Shown piece by piece: positions 43,151 to 53,526 of a stretch of 64,000 nt of DNA. The stretch comes from Stenurella melanura. Taxonomy: Eukaryota; Arthropoda; Insecta; Coleoptera; Cerambycidae. The notes below the pieces were generated by a model. It searched no databases. It was not told the DNA's origin and saw only the letters and a list, made by a program, of their open reading frames with translations. The DNA is taken from positions 127,174,494-127,238,493 of the forward strand of contig OY757310.1 of NCBI GenBank assembly GCA_963583905.1, in the 5' to 3' direction. Position 1 is the first letter of the stretch, and every line of letters begins with the position of its first letter. Both the position numbers and the translations under genes were made by a program.

Positions 43151-44006
43151 ATGATTAAAGATGCTGATTAAATTAAATTGAGATATTCACTTGAAATTTA
43201 GTACACGTATATGTTTATAATGACATCTGGAACTAAATTATATTTTGAGATGGTACCGTTGAATGGGTGGGTGGGTAAGTGGAAGTAAATAGGGGAAACG
43301 AATAAAGCAAGCTGGTAAGAGTACAGAAACTTGGGATTTGGTCTATATACTAGAAGCCAAGGTCTCATATTTATTTATAATATTTTTCAACTACTCCACC
43401 AGTCCATTTTTTAAGGGGCTGATAAAATAAAAAAATATATTCACTTGAAATTTGGTACACGTATGCATTATTACGACAGCTGGAAATACATTATGTTTTG
43501 AGATTATTCCGTTGAAGGGTTGGGGGCTGATTAGTGGTAAATATGGGAAAATAAGTAAAGCAAACTAGTAAGAGTACAAAAACCTAAGATTTGGTGGATA
43601 TACTGGAAGCCAAGACTTAGATCTTTTATAAAATTTTTCAACACCTCCACATCCACTGCATTATTAAAGGGACTGACAAAATAAAATTGAGATATTCGCT
43701 TGAAATTTGGTACACGTTTGTATTTTAATGACACCTGATTGAGATAATTCAGTTGAAGGAGTGGAGTGTGGCTATAATTGAGGCAAATAAGTAAAGCAAG
43801 CTAACAAAAGTCCAGAATCTTCATTTTTGGAGTATATGCTAGAAACCAACGTCTCAAATTTTTTTATGATGTCTACCCAAAATATTGAAAATATTTAAAT
43901 TCTACGATCAATTATTTCCATATACTAGAGTGCCAATTAACTTGAGAAGTTTTCGTTGGATGGAAAATCTGGAAGTGGAAGTAGTGATTCCTTAGGCAGC
44001 GGTTTC

Positions 44007-44849
44007 TTTATTTTGTAACTAAACAGAGTATTTTATACTTAGATTTAATACATTATTCAGAGAATAGAAAGTTATTAATTAAAGTAAAATATTTAATAAA
44101 GAGTATACTGGACGAACTGCTCTTTAAGGATTGTCCTGATACCAGTAACGACAATTTTGAAATATTTTTTTCTGTTTCTAGGATATAAAACAATAGCTTT
44201 GCTCTAATAACTTTCAAGGCTCTTTTAACTTTTTAAGCTCCACGTATATTCCATATAACATTTGATAATTGCAGCTATGATTGTCAGTTCAGCAAATATT
44301 TTTGTCACAAAAATTTTTTTCTCGTAAAATCATAAATAAAAGGGTTTGGTGTTGTAAAATCTATTTAGGACACACATTGTATATATACATTTTACAAACA
44401 CTATTTCATATAACTGTTGGTAAATTCATGAATAAGTATTTGCAAAAATTGTTTACAGAAAAGATACCACCCTTGTATTTTATCTTGGCAAATATTTGCA
44501 GACATCTCAATTTTCTCTCCGACTAAGTGTTTATATAACTTCTCTATATTCTAATCTTATATTATACGTTCCATATGTTGAAGGTCGGTAATTTCATCAC
44601 ATACGCAGTTGGAGTATATAAAATTCCAAATTTCCAGTTATACTGCAGAAATAAAGCAATATGATTCCGTATTTTGCAAATTGGTTATATTTGCAATAAT
44701 TTCAATGGAAAATTTATTTTAGACTAGCAATTCGTCTATTAGACACTCGACGAAATAATGACAGAGAACGAGAATTGAAATATGCAATGGCGGGGTTTTG
44801 AAATTATCTTCATTAATGAACAATCTTAAGTGAAACTGAAAATCAGCAA
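44007..44849. other. AT-rich spacer between convergent family B copies
   Basis: No gene recognised; an 81-codon plus frame (44281-44526) has no known motif. The flanking family B copies face each other with their 3' ends. Confidence 0.45.
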
Positions 44850-45749
44850 AAAAAACACGCTGCCTAAGGAATCACTTCCTCCGTATCGAGCAGTCGCTTT
44901 AAAGGAAAACATCTTGACTATATTTGCACTCCAGTATGTGGAAATAATTGGTCCTAGAATTTCAATAATATTTGAGGCAAATGTCGTAAAAGAATTTGCG
45001 GCGTTTGGTTTCTATACGTCAAGAATGAAGTCTGAACTCTTATTAGATTGCTCTATCCATTTTCATGCACCAAATTTCGAGTGAATATTTCAATTTTTCT
45101 TTATCGACCCCTATAATAATGAAGTGGAGTTAACGGAGAGGGGGCGCGGGGTTGAAAAATATTATAAACAAATCTTAGGCCTTGGCTTTTAGTATACACC
45201 ATCTCAAGTTTTTGTACTTTTACCAGCGTACACGTTTTCCTCTATTTCCCTCTACCCCGCACCCCTTCAACGGAATCATCTCAAAATATAATCTTGTTCC
45301 AGATGTCTTTATAATATATACGTGTATCAAGTTTCAAGTGAATATGTCAATTTTATTTTACCAACCCCTTTAATAATAGAGTGGTAGTGGTGGTGGTGGT
45401 GGATATAGAAAAATCAAAAGTCTTGTCTTCTAATATATACCCCAAATCCCAAATTTTTGTAATCTTATCAGCTTGCTTTACTTATTTTCCTCTATGAGCC
45501 CCCATCTACTCACCGGATTAGTTAAAAAAGCAATCCAGTTCCAGATCTCGCTATAATACATGCGTGTATAGAATTTCAACTCAATATCTTAGACGTGCTC
45601 ACAAAAAGAAGTTACAGACAGCCAGAAATTTTTTATTCGGTCAAATTTAAAATCTCGACGTTTCATGAGATTCTAAACCTATTTCAATAAGAAATAAGAA
45701 ATTTGTCTTCGATTACAATACTTCCAGTCCACTACGTGGATGTGGAATT
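44850..45749 (-). mobile_element. Family B element, short copy with both termini
   Basis: A reverse-oriented copy with both ends visible. The 3' tip at its left is GCTGCCTAAGGAATCACTTC. The 5' tip at its right is CTTCCAGTCCACTACGTGGA plus TGTGGAA. Between them lie TTTGCACTCCAGTATGTGG, about three array units (CCCCTTCAACGGAATCATC near 45263), the GACAGCCAG stretch and TAAAATCTCGACGTTTCATG. At about 900 bp it is the shortest copy retaining both ends, and so the clearest view of the basic layout. Confidence 0.8.
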
Positions 45750-46160
45750 ATTATCATTATTTAATACCTTGGCATTATTAACACGTAATAAATCAAACTT
45801 CTCATGCAGGGTACGGTGGTAGATATCAAATCAAATTTATTTCACATTACGATTTATGTTAACATCTGAGGATTTCTAATCGGGTTTCCAATTAATCAAA
45901 CGCTTCTTAAAATCGTAATTTGTGATAACGATAAAAGCAATAATGAATCAAGAAAGATGTTTGAATTATTCTTCTGTACATTCCAGTTACACAGAATAGA
46001 TATTATTAGAGCTTAAAGTACAGTATAGGACTGCAGTTATCGTATGAAAAATGTAGAAGAAAAATTCTAAAGTTAATGAACGATTCATTTACTAAAAATA
46101 AATACCCCAGATAATTTATTCTTAAATTTTACGCAATGATAAAAACATAATCGTGTCACA
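45750..46160. other. AT-rich spacer, no gene seen
   Basis: No readable coding sequence or repeat match. The following Penelope-like candidate may once have extended into it. Confidence 0.4.
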
Positions 46161-46164
46161 ACAA

Positions 46165-46440
46165 AATTTGGCAAAAAACACGTTGTATATGAAATTTCTT
46201 CAAAATAAAAACACATTTTTAGTGAATTCGAAACACCCAATTTACAGTTAAATATTACTTACGAGAATCAATATTATTGTGATCTGATATTTGTAAAACC
46301 AACTGGTAGATATTTAAATACCATAATTTCTGAACATATCAAATCGTGTAAATATTCATGTTCTAAAGAAACTATGGAAAATTTTGCGTGTTTAGCATCA
46401 TTATTAAGAACATTTTGGAATTCTGTCAATTTTCAATAAG
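46165..46440 (+). pseudogene. Possible Penelope-like GIY-YIG endonuclease relic
   Basis: One plus frame reads HVVYEISSK*KHIFSEF, ETPNLQLNITYENQYYC, then DLIFVKPTGRYLNTIISEHI followed by KSCKYSCSKETMENFACLA, ending NSVNFQ and a stop. Penelope-like elements end in a GIY-YIG endonuclease with the pattern VVYxIPC...YIGQTGRxLxxRxxEHxxxxK. Here VVYEI, PTGRYL, ISEHIKS and KYS fit that pattern, while YIGQ has become FVKP and extra residues separate the two halves. No reverse transcriptase is visible. The match is suggestive only. Confidence 0.35.
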
Positions 46441-46600
46441 TGCTAAAATAACCGAAGTACTATTTCTATGTGGTAGTCTTTCTGAATCTGACCCTGATCT
46501 TGGTTCACAACTCACTGCACTTCACCGGTGTGTAGCTGAAAAATAAATTCAAGTGATCACTTAACAGTAGTAGGAAATACTGGTTATTGCTGCTAAGATG
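46441..46600. other. Spacer
   Basis: Readable but unassigned plus-strand codons (FLCGSLSESDPDLGSQLTAL) follow the Penelope-like candidate and end at a stop near 46545. Their origin is unknown. Confidence 0.25.
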
Positions 46601-46649
46601 CATATTTTTCGTTATGCTTATGTATCTCATAAGCATAACGAAAAATATG
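46601..46649. repeat. Perfect 22-bp hairpin
   Basis: The left arm begins CATATTTTTCGTTATGCTTA. The right arm (46628-46649) is its exact reverse complement over 22 bases, and the loop TATCT is five bases. No mismatch is present. Confidence 0.95.
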
Positions 46650-47640
46650 TATATGTATATAGAGAATGATTATGCTTTAAGATGTTAATAATAATAAATT
46701 TTATAAAGATCATTTTAAGAGTCAAATATTTTAATGAAGTTCATCAGAAAATTTGAAAAGGTTGAATCAAGATTTGAAAGTACACACTGCGCATTGTGTT
46801 TGAATATCAGTAAACTTTAAAAGTCCGTTGGTATCGGTAGTAATAATTTATTCATTTTAGAGATATCTAAAAGGAGCCTGCTAAGAATTTTAGACATATA
46901 CTTCCACTTTCAACAACATGAAAGACAGATAGTTCAAAAGTTTATCGATGCAAATAAAACTATTCGCATATTCTGAGGGCAGCTCTTTATATATTTTCGT
47001 TGGCGATTGAGAAGCACAGCATCTTTTATTATTATCAGGCGGGGTTCATTTTCATTTAAATGAGTAATAAATGAGAGAAAATCCTCATTAGCTGGATTAG
47101 AGATGATTTCATGATAGCAAGTTATTAGTTGTTATAAAGTCTCGCTTCTTTGAAAAGAGCAAGAGTTATTTGGTTTTAATAATAATAATATAATTATTAA
47201 CTTGGTGCATGTACATAAATGTAAGTGTGAATATAAATACACTTATACATAAGTAACAATACATATATACAATCTACCATACATATGTAAGTACCAAGGA
47301 ATCTAATAATAATAATAGATTAAGTGACATGTAAGTAATAGGCTATTGACTATGTAATTGAATAAGGAACTAATTCGTTAAAAGTATTTTATTGTTAAAC
47401 CGAGCCCGAAAAATGATAAATAAATCTACAAAATGCTGTTAAATTTAGGCTTGGATTTCAGAACGGAGTAAATTTTTTCACTTTTTAGTTTTTAACTAAC
47501 TCAATAACTATACATTTTTAATATATACACATAATAGATGTTTTGTAGAGAATCAAATTTCCAATCGAAGTGGCACTTCATGAAGTCAAAAAACTGTTTT
47601 TCAACAAAAATAAATCAAAAAGACTATTAAAAAAACGAAT
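46650..47640. other. AT-rich spacer with TAA-like tracts, no gene seen
   Basis: Imperfect AAT repeats occur near 47178-47196 and 47305-47318. Nothing codes convincingly. Confidence 0.45.
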
Positions 47641-48000
47641 AATTTCAATTTTTTGTTTTTTTTTTTTTATTTTTGTGTATAACTTTTTTCTAAGTGGATT
47701 TAGGTATAGGCGTTGGTTCACAAAAGGGAAAGCTCACGTAATTCCCGTCAGAATAGTGACCGATAAGAGAACTTTTAGTGGAAATCGTTCAAAATTACCC
47801 ACTTTTTTACAGTTTTACCACTTTTTGCCTTTATACCATGTTATTTTTTTAATCTTTACAAGTAAACATTATTTTCGGTTTACCAATGATAATGATAAAA
47901 ATTATATTTATTATTTAAAATTTTGATATTCATATGGTCTTAGATATAGAAACTTTATTATTGTACTAATTTGCTGTTTTAAAGGTACATTATTTGAAAT

Positions 48001-48105
48001 GAAACATATTCTTTATAGGATTTTGCAAACAGCAGAAAAATATATCTATGAGAACTCATAGATAGATTTTCTGCTGTTTGCAAAATCCCATAAAGAATAT
48101 GTTTC
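48001..48105. repeat. Family A terminal palindrome
   Basis: The outer arms GAAACATATTCTTTATAGGA plus TTTTGCAAACAGCAGAAAA mirror the sequence ending at 48105 with one mismatch. The middle contains a second perfect inverted pair (TATCTATGAG, AA, CTCATAGATA). All of this is the family A end sequence and its own inverted copy fused at the AGTTCTCAT step. The reverse arm then continues with AAGCAAACAAATAATAATTC. Confidence 0.85.
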
Positions 48106-48173
48106 AATACAATTATAAGCAAACAAATAATAATTCACTTTTAAACATTTTTTAAAAATTACATCTATTATAT

Positions 48174-48299
48174 TTATCCCATAATGTTTTCGTATTGTGT
48201 ATCAATATCTTCATCAACATTGCTTTCGTCATCTTCTTCCATAACTTCGGGAACATCAGCATTTTCACAATTTAAGCCCACATATTCTTTGCAGAACAT
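48174..48299 (-). pseudogene. Acidic C-terminal tail of an unidentified element protein
   Basis: A 41-codon minus-strand frame reads MFCKEYVGLNCENADVPEVM then EEDDESNVDEDIDTQYENIM, G and a TAA stop. The Cys-containing start and long acidic tail ending at a stop resemble C-termini of several DDE transposases. It lies in the centre of element H, where the enzyme gene would be expected. No catalytic motif remains, so the family cannot be named. The upstream frame closes quickly. Confidence 0.35.
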
Positions 48300-48800
48300 C
48301 GAGCAACTAATTCAAAACTTTTACTTTAAGAACTTGTTAATTACATTACGTTAATTAATATTTGTATAATACATACGAACAAATAATAAACAAGTAAAAT
48401 ATACGTAATTTTCTAAAAAAGTATCTTTCAAACGGCTATAAATTACTATAACATTAAAGTTATTTTGTCTAAGATCATATGAATATTAAAATTTTAAACA
48501 AGCACCTTTATTATTAGCATTGGTAAACCGAAAATTATTTTTTTATTGAATAAAAATGGTTTTTGCATATAATGATTAAAAATAACACAGTATAAAGGTA
48601 AAGAGTGGTCAAATCGTAAAAAAAGTAGGTAACTTGGAACTACTGTGTTTCAGCCAATTTTAATCAAAGATACTTTTATCGGTCACCATTTTGCGGGAAA
48701 TTACGTCAGATTTTTTTTTGTGAACCAACGCCTACACCTAAATCCACTCAGAAAAAAGTTATACACAAAAATAAAAAAATCAAACAAAAAATTGAAATGT

Positions 48801-48977
48801 CTCTGAAGGGAAGTATTGTATTCGAGAAAAAATCACCCTCCTAGATTTTTTCGGATTCTCACGTTCCAGATCATACAGATTATGAAAATATAGATTTTTC
48901 AATTCCGTCAGTCAGTCTGTTTGTCTGTCTGTCTGTTGGTGCATTAACTAAAAAAACTACTTTGACGGAGAACAGTC
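48801..48977. other. Spacer with a GTCTGTC-rich phrase
   Basis: Contains TCAGTCAGTCTGTTTGTCTG plus TCTGTCTGTTGG near 48907-48940, similar to the 5' segment of family B, but no other family B landmark. It leads directly into the large palindrome. Confidence 0.5.
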
Positions 48978-49855
48978 AAAGGACCCCGCACGGAACATAT
49001 GGAAATTGGCCCCGGTTAAAGTGTTTGATACTCGGGGATATTATCCAAATATCGATGTTGATCAAAAGTCTCTATGGGCTCAAGGTAGGAAATTGGAGGT
49101 TTTCCAGATATCGTGGGCTTATTTCTTGTGGGGAGTGGCCCCCACTCCAGTAAAATTCGCTGGAATCGATATATGTCATTCCTCTCGACCTCCTGATCAA
49201 AAATTCTCAGGGGCACAAGTATGGAAAATAAACAGTTTTCTAGATATGGGAGGTGCAAAGGGGGGTGCTCATTTTCTATAGGAAGTGACCGCCAGTGAAT
49301 TTCATTGGAATCGACATATGTTGTTCCTCTCGACCTCCTGATCAAAAGTTCTCATAGACACAAGGTCGGTAAATACACAATTTTTTAGATATCGGGGGTT
49401 CAAAGTCGACTTTGCAACCCCTGATATCTGGAAAACTGTGCATGTACCCGCCTTGTGCCCATGAGAAATTTTGATCAGGAGGTCGAGAGGAACAACATAT
49501 GTCGATTCCAGTGAATTTCACTGGGGGTCACTTCCTATAAAGGAAATGAGCGCCCCGCTTTACACCCTCCATATCTAGAAAACTGTCCATTTTTCAAACT
49601 TGTGCCCCTGAGAATTTTTATCAGGAGGTCAAGAGGAATAACATATGTCGATTCCAGCGAATTTTACTGGAGCGAGGGCCACTTCCCACAAGAAATGAGC
49701 ATCCCCCTTTACACCCCCGATATCTGGAAAACCGTCCAATTTCCGACCTTGAGCCCATGGAGACTTTTGATCAACATCGATATTTGGATAATATCCCCGA
49801 GTATCAAACACTTTAACCGAGGGCCAATTTCCATATGTTCCGTGCGGGGTCCTTT
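48978..49855. repeat. 878-bp palindrome with mirrored internal repeats
   Basis: Two arms of about 430-445 bp meet at CAAAGTCGACTTTG (49401-49414). Outer ends are AAAGGACCCCGCACGGAACA and its inverted copy ending at 49855. Mirrored landmarks include GTTTGATACTCGGGGATATT, CAAATATCGATGTTGATCAA plus AAGTCTC, and TTTCCAGATATC. Each arm also holds about 2.5 direct copies of a ~135-145-bp unit (starts near 49060, 49195 and 49340, each with CTCTCGACCTCCTGATCAAA). The arms keep several open frames of 60-109 codons, and mirrored frames give similar peptides (FDTRGYYPNIDVDQKS). This follows from the symmetry and is not proof of coding. No transposase is present. Confidence 0.9.
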
Positions 49856-49959
49856 GGTAGGTATCTAACGCTACTGTCAGCGAAGAAATGGGTAAACTTT
49901 CACTGGAAAATATACAGGGTGGACCGTCTAAAGGTTATAAATAATGAAAAAATAATTTT
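49856..49959. other. Spacer with TACAGGGTGG phrase
   Basis: Contains AATATACAGGGTGGACCGTC at about 49909. A related AATGTACAGGGTGGTCATTC occurs at about 50569, so the two may bracket the intervening repeat block. Confidence 0.45.
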
Positions 49960-50500
49960 CTTGCTCAAATTTAAAATTTCCACGTTTCATAATAGAATGT
50001 CATGAAACGTGGAAAAAAAAAATAGAATTTTTTTTGTAGCATTTTTTTCCACTAGAATAGATGGAAAGAAAATATTTTTGCTCAAATTTAAAATATCCAC
50101 GTTTCATGGCATTCTAAACCTATTTCCAAAAAAAAATAATTTTGACCACTACTACAGAATAAATGAAAAAAAAATTGTTTGCTCAAATTTTAAATTTCCA
50201 CGTTTCATGACATTCTAAAGTTATTTCAGAAAAAAAAAAATGTAAATTTTTTTACCATTTTGGAAAATTTTTTCACCGCTAGTAATTTAAAATTTCCACA
50301 TTTCACGGCATTCTTTTTACCACTACCCTATAGAACAGAAGGAAACATTGTTTTTGCACCTTAAAATTTCCATGTATCATTACATTCTAGGTCCATTTCA
50401 GAAGAAAAAAAATATGAAAACTTTTTAACAACCTTTTTGAAAAATTTCGAAAAAAAAGACATTTTTTAACCACTACTATACTTCCACTCCACTACGTGAA
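49960..50500 (-). repeat. Array of family B 5'-end sub-repeats
   Basis: Five direct copies of a 75-118-bp unit centred on GCTCAAATTTAAAATTTCCA plus CGTTTCATGACATTC, starting near 49966, 50084, 50182, 50282 and 50356. The same phrase, in the form TCATGAAACGTCGAGATTTT, lies just inside the 5' tip of intact family B copies. The array ends at CTTCCACTCCACTACGTGAA plus GGTGGAA, a variant of the inverted 5' tip. It looks like a family B relative in which this sub-repeat, not the usual 250-bp unit, was amplified. A short direct inverted pair (CCACGTTTCAT, ATGAAACGTGG) lies in the first unit. Confidence 0.75.
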
Positions 50501-50984
50501 GGTGGAATTGAAAATGTGGCAGATGGCAATAATACTTGGTATATGCACCTATTACAGTTTTATTGAAAAATGTACAGGGTGGTCATTCCAAGAAATAATT
50601 CAACCATGATGGACATTTGCTAAGGTATTTGCACAAGTTTTCCATAATTGGCACCTGTTATTTAGTATTGAATTTTTACTCTCGGATGACCACTCTGTAT
50701 ATTTTTTTGACCAAAAGTTATCAGGTTTTCTTTGTAAAAATAGTGATCACTATATTCCGATTATTGTTTTCAATATCATTTCGTGATTAATAATTTTTTA
50801 GAGTGACCGCCATGCACAAATATAGAGCGAAGTTCTGTGTAAATATCTGTACCGATTTTTTTTAAACAATTTTTCTGGCTTATTTTGTTGAAAAAAGTTT
50901 TTTGTCTTTATAGGTACCATTTTGATAGGAAATTTGATTATTTACAAAAAACCGCATTATGTGTATCTACTAAAAATGCATAGT
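50501..50984. other. Intergenic DNA with TACAGGGTGG phrase, no gene seen
   Basis: Includes GTACAGGGTGGTCATTCC near 50570 and GGATGACCACTCTGTATATT near 50683, which form an inverted pair about 130 bp apart and may be the ends of a small inverted-repeat element. No coding sequence. Confidence 0.45.
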
Positions 50985-53526
50985 TACTTCCACATCCACG
51001 TAGTGGATTGGAAGTATAGTAATCGCAAAAAAATTTTCAAAAATTTTTATTCGTGAAATCGGTTTAGAATGTCATGAAACGTCGAGATTTTAAATTTGAG
51101 CGAAAAAAAATTTTCTGTCTGTCGGTCTGTCGGTCTGTCTGTCTGTCTGTAACTTTTTTTTTTGTCCGCACGTTTTCTCCGGAATGATTTAAGATATTGA
51201 CTTGAAATTTTGTACACATATATATTATAACGAGATCTGGAACTGGATTGTTTTTTGAGGATATCTGGTGAAGGGTTGGGGGTTAAATAGGGGAAAATAA
51301 GTAAAGCAAGCTTGTAAAAGTACAGAAACTTGAAATTCGGTGTATGTACTAGAAGTTAAGGCCTCAGATTTTTTGCAATATTTTTCAACTCCCCACCACC
51401 CCTACCCCATTAACGGGGTTGATAAAATAAAGTTGAGATATTCATTTGAAATTTCGTACACGTATGTATTATAACAACGTCTGGAATTAGATTATATTTT
51501 CAGATGATTCCGTTGAAGGGTTGGGGGTTAATTTGGGGTAAATAGGGGAATATAAGTAAAACAAGTTGGTGAGACTACAGAAACTTGAAATTCGATGTAT
51601 GTACTAGAAACCAAAGCGTCAGATTTTTTTATAATATTTTTCAACCCCCACCACCCCTACTCCAATATGAAAAGGGTTGATAAAATAAAATTGAAATATT
51701 CATTTGAAATTTGGTACAAGTATGTATTATAACGACATCTGGAACTAGAATATATTTTGAGATGATTCCGTTGAAGGGTTGGGGGTTAAGTAGGGGTAGA
51801 TAGGGGAAAATAAGTGAAGCAAGCTGGTAAGACTACAGAAACTTCAAATTCCGTGTATGTACTAGAAGCCAAGATATCAGATTATTTATAATATATTTCA
51901 ACCCCCACCATCCCTAATTCATTATTAAAAGGGTTGATAAAATAAAATTGAGATATTCATTTGAAGGTTGGTACACGTATGAATTATATCAACATCTGGA
52001 ACTAGATTATACTTTGAGATGATTCCGTTGAAGGGTTTGGGGTTATTTAGGGGTAAATAGGGGGAAATAAGTAAAGCAAGCTGGTATGACTACAGGAACT
52101 TGAAATTCGGAGTATGTACTAGAGGCAAAGGCCTCAGATTTTTTAATAATATATTTCAGCCCCCCACCACCCCTACTCCATTATTAAAAGGGTTGATAAA
52201 ATAAAATTGAGATATTCATTTGAAAGTTGGTACACGTAAGAATTATAACGACATCTGGAACTAGATTATACTTTGAGATGATTCCGTTGAAGGATTGAGG
52301 GTTATTTAGGGGTAAATAGGGGGGAAATAGGTAAAGCAAGTTGGTATGAGTACAGAAACTTGAAGTTCGGTGTATATACAGGAAGCCAAGGCCTCAGATT
52401 TTTTAATAATATATTTCAGCCCCCACCACCCCTACTCCATTATTCAAGGGGTTGATAAAATAAAATTGAGATATTGACGTAAAATTTAGTACGCATATCT
52501 ATTATAAACGACATCTGAAACTAGATAATATTTTGAGATGATTCCGTTGATGGGTTGGGGGTTAAATAGAGGTATATGAGGGAAAATAAGTAAAGCAAGC
52601 TGGTAAAAGTACAGAAATTTGTGATTTGGTGTATATACTAGAAGCGAAGGTCTCAGGTTTTTTTATTAGTATTTTCCATCCCCCCACCAATCCCACTCCC
52701 TTATTAAAAGAGTTGATAAAATTAAATTTAAATTTTCACTTGAAATTTGGTACATTTATGTATTATAAGTATATCTGAAACTAGATTATATTTTGACATG
52801 ATTGCGTCGAAGGAGTGGGGATAAGTAGGGGTAAATAGGAACAAATAAGTAAAGCAAGCTGGTAAGAGTACTGCAATTTGAAATTCGATGTTTGTCCTAG
52901 AAGCCAAGGCCTCAGATTTTTAATAATATTTTTCAACCCTTCCACTACCCTTACTCCATTATTAAAGGGGTTGATAAAATAAAATTGAGATATTCACTTG
53001 TAATTTGGTAGACGTATGTATTATAACGACATCTGGAACTAGATTATATTTTGGGATGATTCCTTAGAAGGGAATAAGTAAATCAAGCTGGTAAGAGTAC
53101 AGAAATTTGGGATTCGGTGTATATACTAGAAACCAAGGCCTCAGATTTATTTCTAATATTTTTCCACCAGCTCCGCTTCATTATTAATGGGATTGATAAC
53201 ATCAAATTGAGATATTCACTTGAAAGTTAGTACACGTATGTATTGTAGTGACATCTGCTTGAGATGACTCCATTGAAGGAGTCGGAAGTGGTAGGTTGTG
53301 AATAGTAGAAAATAAGTAGGGTAAACTAGAAGCTTCATTTTTAGCGTATATGGTAGAAACCATCTCCTCAAACTTTTCTATTACATCTGCCCTGAATATT
53401 ATTAAAATTCTATGACCAATAATTTCCATATACTAGAGTGCAGATATAGTCAAGATGTTTCCTTTAAAGTGACTTGGATGAAGAATCTGGATGTGGAAGT
53501 AGTGATTCCTTAGGCAGCGGTTTTTT
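50985..53526 (+). mobile_element. Family B element, longest copy, both termini, nine internal units
   Basis: Reference copy. The 5' tip ACTTCCACATCCACGTAGTG plus GATTGGAAG can fold, since ATCCAC pairs with GTGGAT and CTTCCA with TGGAAG. Next come TCATGAAACGTCGAGATTTT, a GTCTGTC-rich stretch near 51115-51150 and GCACGTTTTCTCCGGAATG. The array has marks of the GAAGGGTTGGGGG type at 51270, 51515, 51773, 52030, 52289, 52549, 52809, 53067 and 53275, a period of about 245-260 bp with a shorter last unit. The unique 3' segment has CATATACTAGAGTGCAGATA and GGATGAAGAATCTGGATGTG plus GAAGTAGTGATTCC, and ends TTAGGCAGCGGTTTTTT. The sub-terminal ACTTCCACATCCA is inverted at the two ends. No coding sequence. 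Confidence 0.9.

Larger units (their letters stand above)
41960..44006 (+). mobile_element. Family B element with ~6 internal units, carrying a nested LTR
   Basis: The 5' segment starts in the GTCTGTC-rich stretch (CTGTCGGTCCGTCTGTCTG near 42000). Internal units are marked by GAAGGGTTGGGGG or variants at about 42149, 42726, 42975, 43260, 43515 and 43757. The spacing is near 250 bp once the 316-bp insertion at 42313-42628 is removed. The 3' end is CTGGAAGTGGAAGTAGTGAT plus TCCTTAGGCAGCGG at 43971-44002. An (ACTAC)6 expansion sits in one unit at 43121-43150. The 5' tip ACTTCCACATCCA is missing. Confidence 0.85.
47641..48800. mobile_element. Long-inverted-repeat element H
   Basis: Arms of about 305-330 bp (47641-47968 and 48442-48800) are inverted copies. 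Mirrored landmarks are TTTTTGTGTATAACTTTTTT plus CTAAGTGGATTTAGG against AATCCACTCAGAAAAAAG plus TTATACACAAAAA; GGCGTTGGTTCACAAAA against GTGAACCAACGCC; GTGACCGATAAG against ATCGGTCACC; and TTCGGTTTACCAATGATAAT against ATTGGTAAACCGAA. The centre holds a family A terminal palindrome (48001-48105) and a short coding tail on the minus strand (48174-48299). The plus-strand frame 47570-47926 runs along the left arm and may be spurious. Confidence 0.8.

Noticed and set aside
47570..47926. 118-codon plus frame as a membrane protein
   Set aside because: Most of it runs along the left arm of element H. Its hydrophobic run comes from a poly-T tract.
49006..49868. Four overlapping frames of 60-109 codons in the large palindrome
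   Set aside because: They are mirror images imposed by the inverted arms, and no domain is recognised. They could be real only if one arm is coding, and nothing supports that.
51270..53400. CRISPR-like regular spacing in the family B array
   Set aside because: Units are ~250 bp and wholly similar, with no short repeat and unique spacer pattern. The context is eukaryotic.
53202..53429. 75-codon frame repeated at 62257-62484 with a similar peptide
   Set aside because: Both lie in the unique 3' segment of family B copies. The peptide similarity simply reflects DNA similarity, and neither frame is kept in the other copies.
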